NCBI RefSeq assembly: GCF_030324495.1
Contig: NZ_JACAGN010000008.1
Coordinates: forward strand, 1 to 64,000
Direction: 5' to 3'
DNA: 64,000 nucleotides
Source of the DNA: Myroides sp. 1354
Lineage (GTDB): Bacteria > Bacteroidota > Bacteroidia > Flavobacteriales > Flavobacteriaceae
In this document: positions 57,572 through 64,000 of the stretch, in pieces
Layout: each line of letters starts with the position of its first letter
Numbering within the stretch: the first letter of the stretch is position 1
Notes under the pieces: model-generated
Database searches by the model: none
Told to the model about the DNA's origin: nothing
What the model saw: only the letters and a program-made list of their open reading frames with translations
Translations under genes and position numbers: made by a program

Positions 57572-58558
57572 ATGAAAAATAAAGTAATAAGTGCTATTGT
57601 TGGAATTGTAGTTGTAGCGATTGTATTCGCTGTTTCTATTTGGTATATGAGTGCTCCACAAGAGAGTTATATACAAGGGCAAGTGGATGCAACTCAAATT
57701 AATGTATCGTCTAAAATTCCAGGAAGGATTGATGCTATTCTAGTCAAAGAAGGAGATAAAGTACAAGCAGGACAAGTATTGGTTCAGATTAGTACGCCTG
57801 AGATAGATGCCAAATTGCAACAAGTAGAGGCTTTAAAAGCTGCTGCTCAAGCACAAGATGCTAAGGCAAATACAGGAGCGCGAAAAGAAGAAATTCAAGC
57901 GGCTTATAATATGTGGCAACAAGCGAAAGCAGGAGCTGATTTTGCTCAAAAAACCTATGCAAGAGTAGAAAACTTATACAAGGAAAAAGTAATTCCAGCT
58001 CAGCAAAAAGATGAAGCTTATGCTAAATATACTGCTGCTCAAGAGGTTGAAAAGGCAGCCCATGCAACCTATCAAATGGCAAAAAGCGGAGCGAGATCAG
58101 AAGATAAGGCTGCAGCTTTAGCGGTGTTTAACCAAGCGAAAGGAGCCGTTGAAGAAGTGTTAATCTACAAAGGAGAAGGCGCAGTAAAATCACCTCAAGA
58201 GGGAGAGGTTTATACCATCATGCCCAACAAAGGTGAAATTGTTAATTCGGGTTATCCAATTGTCAATTTAGTCGATTTAAACGATGTATGGGTGAATTTT
58301 AATATTCGAGAAGACTTGATGAGCAAGTTCAAAATGAATACTAAATTCCAAGCAAAGGTTCCCGCTCTAGGCAACCAAGAAATTGAATTAGAAGTACAAT
58401 ATATTGCCGTACAAGGAGATTATGCTACTTGGAGCGCTACCAAAGCCAAAGGAGATTTCGATATGAAAACCTTTTTAATCAAGGCCTATCCTACGCAAAA
58501 AGTGGAAGGATTAAGACCAGGTATGAGTGCTTTAGTCGTAGAAAGTAGTTTGAAGTAA
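57572..58558 (+). CDS. HlyD family periplasmic adaptor (membrane fusion protein)
   Basis: 328 aa. N-terminal membrane anchor (residues 7-27), a biotinyl-lipoyl half-motif INVSSKIPGRIDAILVKEGDKVQAGQVLVQI, two helical hairpin repeats each led by GARKEE/GARSED, then the second half-motif VKSPQEGEVYTIMPNKGEIVNSGYPI and a beta-barrel (NDVWVNFNIRED). It bridges the inner-membrane permease proteins and TolC. It follows tolC by 12 bp. Confidence 0.94.
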   Translation: MKNKVISAIVGIVVVAIVFAVSIWYMSAPQESYIQGQVDATQINVSSKIPGRIDAILVKEGDKVQAGQVLVQISTPEIDAKLQQVEALKAAAQAQDAKANTGARKEEIQAAYNMWQQAKAGADFAQKTYARVENLYKEKVIPAQQKDEAYAKYTAAQEVEKAAHATYQMAKSGARSEDKAAALAVFNQAKGAVEEVLIYKGEGAVKSPQEGEVYTIMPNKGEIVNSGYPIVNLVDLNDVWVNFNIREDLMSKFKMNTKFQAKVPALGNQEIELEVQYIAVQGDYATWSATKAKGDFDMKTFLIKAYPTQKVEGLRPGMSALVVESSLK

Positions 58559-58570
58559 AAATAAAATAAC

Positions 58571-59737
58571 GTGAGTAAAGGTTTTTTATCCCTATTGAAA
58601 GAAGAGTTTAAGCGAATGCTGACAACACCGCGTATTTTGGTGTTGATTCTCGGCATTCCTTTATTGCTATTTCTATACTATGGGGCATTGTTACAAGAAG
58701 GGGTTTCTCGAGATTTGCCCGTAACAATCCTCGATTTAGATAAAAGTAGTACTTCACGTAAACTAGCGAGTTTTATCGATGCGAGTTCAGCCATGCAAAT
58801 TGTTTATGAAGTAAACGATGAGTTAGAAGGACAAAAAACAGTGCGCAGGGGAGATTCTTTTGCGTTAATCATTATTCCTAAGGATTTTCAGAAAAACGTA
58901 CAAAAAGGAGTAAAAACCAATGTAACTTGTTATTACAACGGGCAATATTTACTACCCGCAGGTTTAATTCAGCGCGATTTTCAAACGGCTGCGGGTTATT
59001 TAGCTGCAGGAGTTCGCACTATATCGTTAGAACAAGGTGGTTTAATGCCTAATCAAGCTTTAGCGGCTGTAGCGCCAATCAAGGTAGAAGAGCACGTCCT
59101 TTTTAATCCCTATACCAGCTATGAATATTATTTGGGCTTAGCATTTATGCCCATGGCCTTACAAATTATCATGTTGGTGGTTTCGATTTATGTTTTTGGT
59201 GTAGATCTAAAATATAGAAAAGGACAAGAATTACTCGAACGCACAAACAATAAGGTTTGGATGGTGGCTATAGCTAAAATTTTGCCCTATACACTAGTGT
59301 TTATGATACTTGGACTTTATATGAATGCTTATGTATTCTATAAATTAAGTATGCCCTTTAAAGGAAATTTCTTTGTTTTAAATGCCTTTTTCTTTCTGTT
59401 TATTTTGGTGTGTCAAAGTATGGGCTTCTTTTTAGCTTCGGTAATGAATAGCTTGAGAATTGCGCTAACTATTGGAGGAGCTTATGCTGCTGTTGCCTTT
59501 TCTTTTGCTGGTTATACTTTTCCACCAGAAGGAATGAGCGGATTTGTACGTGGAGTAAACTACGTATTTCCCTTTCACTCCTATATGCGTTTTGTTGTGA
59601 ATTACGCCATTCGCGGTATTTCTTTTAACGCCGAACAAGCGGGGTACTTAATTGCCTTTGCCGTATTTATTTGTTTAGGATTGATTGGAATCCCTTTTTA
59701 TTATAAAAAATTACAGAAAGGAGGCTATGATGCTTAG
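58571..59737 (+). CDS. ABC-2 type permease (first of two)
   Basis: 388 aa, GTG start. One N-terminal membrane helix (RILVLILGIPLLLFLYYGALLQ), a large periplasmic domain with DLPVTILDLDKSSTSRKLASFID, and five C-terminal helices ending in HSYMRFVVNYAIRGI. This is the YhhJ/ABC-2 layout in which the permease is expected to be driven by an ATPase. None is encoded in the operon. Its stop overlaps the next gene by 8 bp. Confidence 0.9.
   Translation: MSKGFLSLLKEEFKRMLTTPRILVLILGIPLLLFLYYGALLQEGVSRDLPVTILDLDKSSTSRKLASFIDASSAMQIVYEVNDELEGQKTVRRGDSFALIIIPKDFQKNVQKGVKTNVTCYYNGQYLLPAGLIQRDFQTAAGYLAAGVRTISLEQGGLMPNQALAAVAPIKVEEHVLFNPYTSYEYYLGLAFMPMALQIIMLVVSIYVFGVDLKYRKGQELLERTNNKVWMVAIAKILPYTLVFMILGLYMNAYVFYKLSMPFKGNFFVLNAFFFLFILVCQSMGFFLASVMNSLRIALTIGGAYAAVAFSFAGYTFPPEGMSGFVRGVNYVFPFHSYMRFVVNYAIRGISFNAEQAGYLIAFAVFICLGLIGIPFYYKKLQKGGYDA
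59717..59724 (+). promoter_or_regulatory. Strong Shine-Dalgarno site inside the first permease gene
   Basis: AAAGGAGG lies within the last codons of the first permease gene, just before the second permease start. Most genes here lack such a motif. Confidence 0.75.
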
Positions 59738-60935
59738 AGGTTTAATCGAACATTTCGCATTAATTATAGAATCTTGTAAGCGAGAAATCAAAATGATTTT
59801 TAAGGATTCTGCTATTGTGATTACGTATATTGTCTGTGTACTCTTAGTTGCTTTTGTGTATTCTTATGTTTATTCGAAAGAGGTGATTACAGAATTGCCC
59901 GTAGCTATTGTCAATCAAGATCAATCGAAAATGAGTTTTCAAATTGACCGCATGTTAGACGCTACACCTCAACTAAAAGTCGATTTGCGCACAGCAAGTA
60001 TGGATTTGGCTCAAGAAGCTTTTTATCAAGAAAAGATTAAGGGAATCATCGTAATTCCAGAACATTTCGGACGAGATTTACAAAAGGGAAAAGTACCAAC
60101 ATTAGGCGCTTATTGCGATGCGTCTTATATGTTGTATTACAAACAAACACTAGGAGCTGTTATGGTTACTGCAGGTACTTTAGGAGGACAAGTCAAGGTC
60201 AATAAGATGATGGCAGGAGGAATGCCTATGAAACAAGCGGCAGCAACGAGACGTCCTTTTGATGTAACGGCTAAGCCACTGTTTAATATTAATGGAGGCT
60301 ATGCTACATTTTTGATGCCTGCTGTGTTTTTAATTGCTATTCAGACGTTACAACTCAATGGAATGGGAATCTTGGCTGGTACATTGCGCGAAAAACGAAA
60401 ATTTGGTCAAGCCTTTGCTTATGCAACAGGACGTTTTTCTAATTTCTTTTTAACGATTGGGAGAAGTTTAGCTTACCTTATTTTATCGATGTTGATGATG
60501 TGGTTGGTTCTTGCAGTAGTAATGCATCTTTTTACGTTCCCTCAACGTGGTAATTTAGTTGAAGTTACCTTGTTTTTAATTCCATTTTTATTAGCGGTTT
60601 CCTTTTTGGGAATGACGCTAGCGAATTGCTTTAAACACAGAGAGGATTCGATTATGACAATTACGTTGTTTTCAATTCCAACTTTATTGATGACGGGATT
60701 ATCCTGGCCAACAACAGCTTTTCCTACAGCCATTAAGGTTGTTTCCTTCTTTGTTCCCTCAACAATAGGAACAAAAGGGTTTGTTGCCTTGACGCAATTT
60801 GGCGCTTCTTTGCAAGATGTAAGTGATTTATTTATGCAAATGTGGTTGGTTTGCCTGTTTTACTTTATGTTGGCCGTTTGGACCAATTGGCGTTTGAGAA
60901 GAAAAGAAGGGGAAATCCCCTCCCAAGAGAGATAA
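59730..60935 (+). CDS. ABC-2 type permease (second of two)
   Basis: 401 aa from the second ATG (59730); ATG 59727 is also possible. An AAAGGAGG ribosome binding sequence lies at 59717-59724, giving 5 nt to this start. That strong site is unusual for this phylum and overlaps the preceding coding sequence. Same architecture as the first permease: one N-terminal helix, periplasmic domain with ELPVAIVNQDQSKMSFQIDRMLDATP, five C-terminal helices. Probably a heterodimer with it. Confidence 0.9.
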   Translation: MLRGLIEHFALIIESCKREIKMIFKDSAIVITYIVCVLLVAFVYSYVYSKEVITELPVAIVNQDQSKMSFQIDRMLDATPQLKVDLRTASMDLAQEAFYQEKIKGIIVIPEHFGRDLQKGKVPTLGAYCDASYMLYYKQTLGAVMVTAGTLGGQVKVNKMMAGGMPMKQAAATRRPFDVTAKPLFNINGGYATFLMPAVFLIAIQTLQLNGMGILAGTLREKRKFGQAFAYATGRFSNFFLTIGRSLAYLILSMLMMWLVLAVVMHLFTFPQRGNLVEVTLFLIPFLLAVSFLGMTLANCFKHREDSIMTITLFSIPTLLMTGLSWPTTAFPTAIKVVSFFVPSTIGTKGFVALTQFGASLQDVSDLFMQMWLVCLFYFMLAVWTNWRLRRKEGEIPSQER

Positions 60936-60937
60936 AA

Positions 60938-60966
60938 AAAATAGGATCGCAAGGCGATCCTATTTT
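60938..60966. terminator. Terminator of the export operon
   Basis: A perfect 13-bp stem (AAAATAGGATCGC / GCGATCCTATTTT) with an AAG loop and T-run. It starts 3 bp after the permease stop and overlaps the stop of the convergent minus-strand gene at 60960. Confidence 0.93.
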
Positions 60967-61799
60967 TGTATGGTTAATTGATAAATGGAAGTCGGTAGTT
61001 CTGGATTATCGGGATCTGTACACAAAAAGAAGGAAACCTCTTTTTTACTGTTTTTATAAACCGTTATGCCTTCAAATTTTTGATCGGCACTAATCGTCTT
61101 CGTTTTATCAAGCTTCATTTTCTTTGTGTTGATTCGCCCAATAATAGAACCTTTAATTTCTCCATCAGCATAAGTAGAACCCGAATCTTCTGCTGTTGCA
61201 ATGAAATAGAGGTCTTTATCAACTAAAACAGCATCCGTAAATCCCGTTTGTACATTCTCTAGTTTGGGTAATTTAAAAGGAGTATAGGTAATTCTAAAGT
61301 TATCCAAAATGCTCTCTCCTGTTACAACAAATACACCGTTTTGTTGCTTAGGACCATTTCCTCGGTTGAAAAAGTACCAAGTTTCACTGTCGTAAACGAC
61401 ACCTTCAATATTGAAATCTGCATCGTCTAAATGAGCAAAAGCTTTCATGGATTCATAAAGAAGCTCTAATGATTGTTTACTCACAGGTTCGTTTGTCATT
61501 TTGTGAATCTCATACAACGAGCTGCGATTGGGTTTAGAACCTGATCCAAATAAATAGTAATTAATCCCGTCAAAAGTCATCGATTCTAAATCGGGTTTTT
61601 CTGCTTTGGCTATATTTTCTTGGCCGATATAATCTTCAGTAAGAGCCGTTTTGTTTAGTTGTTTGGATGGAATATCATAGTGATAGAGATACGAACTATC
61701 ATCGGCAATTAAATGGAGTTTGTCTTCTGCATAATACAATCCTGATGCTGCACTTAAACCGATAATATGGTAAAGGAACTCTAATGTCAGTTTTCTCAT
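60960..61799 (-). CDS. Putative beta-propeller-type protein, function unknown
   Basis: 279 aa, no signal peptide. It is rich in beta-like repeats: SASGLYYAEDKLHLIADDSSYLYHY, KPDLESMTFDGINYYLFGSGSKPNR, FNIEGVVYDSETWYFFNRGNGP, KFEGITVYK. The repeated E-(S/G)-(M/V) strand starts and the DLE/NIEG motifs resemble propeller proteins such as SdiA-regulated or phytase-like ones. I believe it belongs to a flavobacterial DUF family. The role is not known. Confidence 0.7.
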   Translation of the reverse strand: MRKLTLEFLYHIIGLSAASGLYYAEDKLHLIADDSSYLYHYDIPSKQLNKTALTEDYIGQENIAKAEKPDLESMTFDGINYYLFGSGSKPNRSSLYEIHKMTNEPVSKQSLELLYESMKAFAHLDDADFNIEGVVYDSETWYFFNRGNGPKQQNGVFVVTGESILDNFRITYTPFKLPKLENVQTGFTDAVLVDKDLYFIATAEDSGSTYADGEIKGSIIGRINTKKMKLDKTKTISADQKFEGITVYKNSKKEVSFFLCTDPDNPELPTSIYQLTIQK

Positions 61800-61861
61800 G
61801 GTTACTTAAATTGAATTTTATAAATTTAATACATCCGAATTACTTAATGAATTAAATTGAT

Positions 61862-62737
61862 ATGAGTTTTGAAAATAAATATAAGGCAATAGGGAAGACG
61901 AATTTGAGTAAATTATCGACAATTCCCGATTTTGAGATGAGCCCCAAAAAAGCCATACGCAAATTAGAGGAAGTAAGTAGACATCTGAGTAAATTTCAAG
62001 AATTGATGTATGCCCACAACCGCTACAGTTTTTTGATTTGCATTCAAGGAATGGACACCGCAGGAAAAGATAGTCTCATTCGAGAAGTATTTAAGTCATT
62101 TAACGCTAGAGGTGTGGTGGTGCAAAGCTTTAAGAAGCCCACATCTACTGAATTAGAACACGATTATTTATGGCGACATTATATCGCTCTACCAGAAAAA
62201 GGAAAATTTACCGTTTTTAATCGCACCCATTATGAAAATGTATTAGTTTCTCGAGTACACCCAGAAATTGTGTTGAATGAGCGCTTGCCTCAAATTACGA
62301 ACACAGAGGAGATTGGAGAAGAATTCTGGGAGAAGCGATACAAGGAAATTAGCAATTTTGAAGAGCATATCAGTAATAATGGAGTGATTGTGCTCAAGTT
62401 TTTTTTGCATTTGAGTAAAGAAGAGCAAAAAAAGCGCATTTTACGTCGTTTAGGTAAGGAAAAACACCATTGGAAATTTGCTCCAGAAGATGTCCGCGAA
62501 CGGGAGTTTTGGGAGGAATATCAAAAATATTATGAAGAAGTTATCGAAAAAACAAGCACAAGCGAATGTCCATGGTATGTGATTCCCGCAGATAATAAAG
62601 GATTGGGACGTTATATTTTCGCCAATATTTTATTGGAAATTACCCAGCGATTGACCGATGTTAGTTTGCCTGAATTACCAGAAGACATCAAAGAAAATTT
62701 GTCGAAGTACAAAGAGCGTTTGCTCAATGAAGAATAG
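61862..62737 (+). CDS. Polyphosphate kinase 2 family protein
   Basis: 291 aa. Walker A GMDTAGKD (63-70), FNRTHYE (119-125) in the Walker B position and the lid basic stretch KKRILRRLGKEKHHWKF. Length and motifs fit single-domain class III-type PPK2, which phosphorylates AMP/ADP or other nucleotides using polyphosphate. It is divergent from the propeller-type gene with a 62-bp gap. No PPK1 is nearby. Confidence 0.92.
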   Translation: MSFENKYKAIGKTNLSKLSTIPDFEMSPKKAIRKLEEVSRHLSKFQELMYAHNRYSFLICIQGMDTAGKDSLIREVFKSFNARGVVVQSFKKPTSTELEHDYLWRHYIALPEKGKFTVFNRTHYENVLVSRVHPEIVLNERLPQITNTEEIGEEFWEKRYKEISNFEEHISNNGVIVLKFFLHLSKEEQKKRILRRLGKEKHHWKFAPEDVREREFWEEYQKYYEEVIEKTSTSECPWYVIPADNKGLGRYIFANILLEITQRLTDVSLPELPEDIKENLSKYKERLLNEE

Positions 62738-62749
62738 AAACTATACATT

Positions 62750-62780
62750 AAAAAGAGGGAAGCTTGACTCTCCTCTTTTT
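62750..62780 (+). terminator. Terminator after PPK2 gene
   Basis: Stem AAAAAGAGG / CCTCTTTTT with a 13-nt loop. Confidence 0.85.
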
Positions 62781-62867
62781 ATGAAACTTAGGAGATAGGA
62801 CAGCATGCTTTCGTCATTCTTTATAAAGAATTTGTTAACCTGACTGATTCTTTCATTTTCAAGTCAG

Positions 62868-62875
62868 TATATTTG
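62868..62875 (+). promoter_or_regulatory. -7 promoter element of the right-end MATE gene
   Basis: TATATTTG matches TAnnTTTG, 16 nt before the ATG at 62892. The -33 region is weak. Confidence 0.55.
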
Positions 62876-62891
62876 CACAAATTTTTAGTAC

Positions 62892-64000
62892 ATGAATCTT
62901 TCTATTTATATCAAAGAATTTCGATACAATATTCAATTAGCTTATCCGATTATTTTAGCCATGTTAGGACATACTGTGGTTGGGGTAATCGACAATATCA
63001 TGGTAGGAAAAATTGGACCAACAGAATTAGCAGCCGCTTCATTGGCTAATAGTTTTGTATTTATTGCAATTTCTTTAGGAGTAGGATTTTCTACTGCTAT
63101 TACACCATTTGTAGCGAAGAGTGATGCCGCTCATGATTTAGAAGAAGGACGATCTACTTTTGTCAATGGATTGTTTCTATGTACAGTAGTAGGTGTTGTA
63201 CTGTTTTCAATTATTTTTTTAGCAAAACCCTTTTTGGTTTATATGGGGCAACCTGAGGAAGTAACGGTATTGGCTAAACCCTTTTTAGACATTGTAGCAC
63301 TATCGATTATTCCTTTAGTCATGTATCAAGGGTATAAGCAATTTGCAGATGGAAAATCACAAACGAAAAACTCCATGTACGCGACGTTAATCTGTAATGG
63401 AGTGAACTTGTTGTTTAACTATTTACTGATTTATGGAATTTGGATTTTCCCAACGCTGGGCATGCTAGGTGCAGCCTATGGAACTTTAATTTCTCGCATT
63501 GTGATGATTATTTACATGCATTTTGCCTTGAAAAGACAAGAGATGTTTAAGCCGTATATGAGTAAGTTGAGTTTGAGCGAAATTAAAAAAAGCGTACTAA
63601 AGCAGATTACAAAAATAGGAGTACCTTCGGGATTAATGAGTTTCTTTGAGGTAGCTTTATTTGTAGGAGCCGTTTGGTTATCTGGAATGTTGGGAACAGT
63701 TTCTCAAGCAGCCAATCAAATTGCCTTAAGCATGTCTTCCATGACCTTTATGTTTGCCAGTGGTCTGGGAGTAGCCGCGACAATTCGCGTCGGAAATCAG
63801 ATGGGATTGAAGAACTATACGCATATGAGAACGGTAGCTCGTTCAATTATGTTGATGGCTTTGGGAATCTATGTTCTTTTTGCGTTGTTGTTTGTTGCTT
63901 TCCACAATTATATTCCCCTGCTTTTCTTGGATGCTAAAGATGCAGCGAATGCGTTGATGAATGAGGAAGTAATCAAAATAGCCGGACAACTGTTATTAGT
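62892..64000 (+). CDS. MATE family efflux transporter, NorM-like (partial)
   Basis: The frame opens at ATG 62892 and runs to the window edge without a stop: 369 complete codons of an expected 440-460. Start NLSIYIKEFRYNIQLAYPIILAM and VVGVIDNIMVGKIGPTELAAASLANS match NorM helices 1-2. Later LGMLGAAYGTLISR and MSFFEVALFVGA fit the second half. It exports cationic compounds with Na+ or H+. It differs in sequence from the MATE gene near 5.0-6.4 kb, so the two are not recent copies. Confidence 0.9.
   Translation, partial: MNLSIYIKEFRYNIQLAYPIILAMLGHTVVGVIDNIMVGKIGPTELAAASLANSFVFIAISLGVGFSTAITPFVAKSDAAHDLEEGRSTFVNGLFLCTVVGVVLFSIIFLAKPFLVYMGQPEEVTVLAKPFLDIVALSIIPLVMYQGYKQFADGKSQTKNSMYATLICNGVNLLFNYLLIYGIWIFPTLGMLGAAYGTLISRIVMIIYMHFALKRQEMFKPYMSKLSLSEIKKSVLKQITKIGVPSGLMSFFEVALFVGAVWLSGMLGTVSQAANQIALSMSSMTFMFASGLGVAATIRVGNQMGLKNYTHMRTVARSIMLMALGIYVLFALLFVAFHNYIPLLFLDAKDAANALMNEEVIKIAGQLLL

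Overview
The window is chromosomal DNA of a low-GC Bacteroidota, most likely a member of Flavobacteriaceae (a Myroides- or Flavobacterium-like genus; the genus is a guess). Evidence: many genes are preceded by the Bacteroidota-type promoter (-33 TTTG, about 19-20 nt, -7 TAnnTTTG). Family-specific neighbourhoods are present: udk / septum-formation gene / methylmalonyl-CoA mutase-like genes, and nusB / DUF1573 lipoprotein / yajC. Shine-Dalgarno sequences are generally weak, and the 23S/5S sequences fit the phylum. Almost every transcription unit ends in a clear hairpin plus T-tract, often shared by convergent genes.

Layout. 1-330: 3' end of a 23S rRNA gene, 5S rRNA and rRNA operon terminator, followed by heptanucleotide repeats (350-592). 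0.7-2.8 kb: GumN-like secreted protein, ECF sigma factor, a putative membrane partner and a 35-aa membrane peptide. 2.8-9.2 kb: Zn/Cd P-type ATPase, MATE exporter, OmpW-like porin, CoA-binding protein, sodium:solute symporter. 9.3-12.6 kb: recR and the iron-uptake pair feoAB with a candidate metal-regulated operator. 12.6-18.5 kb (minus strand): SanA-like protein, RhlE-like helicase, and the udk-divIC-mutA-mutB-like cluster, in which both mutase-like proteins lack a B12 domain. 18.7-30.2 kb: siderophore-interacting protein, nusB-DUF1573-yajC, gap, lipA, DUF4261 protein, nhaA, a second DEAD-type helicase, NlpC/P60 peptidase, thiolase. 30.7-31.0 kb: tRNA-Ser(GCU), tRNA-Pro(UGG), tRNA-Arg(UCU).

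31.2-38.7 kb is more accessory: AraC regulator, PEBP-like protein, HxlR regulator divergent from a nitroreductase, a two-gene DUF2335 cassette, hydrolases, a lytic transglycosylase and a small GNAT-like protein. 38.8-49.8 kb: mtaB, an oligopeptide-type solute-binding lipoprotein, a LytTR response regulator with a beta-propeller histidine kinase, a metallophosphoesterase, an ABC-F protein and a lysozyme-like exported protein.

49.8-52.3 kb holds the most striking regulatory DNA. A stand-alone trpB is preceded by a complete transcription attenuator: a promoter, a 31-codon leader peptide with three consecutive Trp codons, a predicted antiterminator and an intrinsic terminator. It is followed by a HigBA-like toxin-antitoxin module with a perfect 14-bp palindrome at its promoter, bracketed by two nearly identical terminators.

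52.3-64 kb: HxlR regulator divergent from a DHA2 MFS exporter, a second ABC-F protein, a TolC-HlyD-permease-permease export operon without an ATPase gene, a beta-propeller-like protein, PPK2 and a MATE exporter cut by the window end.
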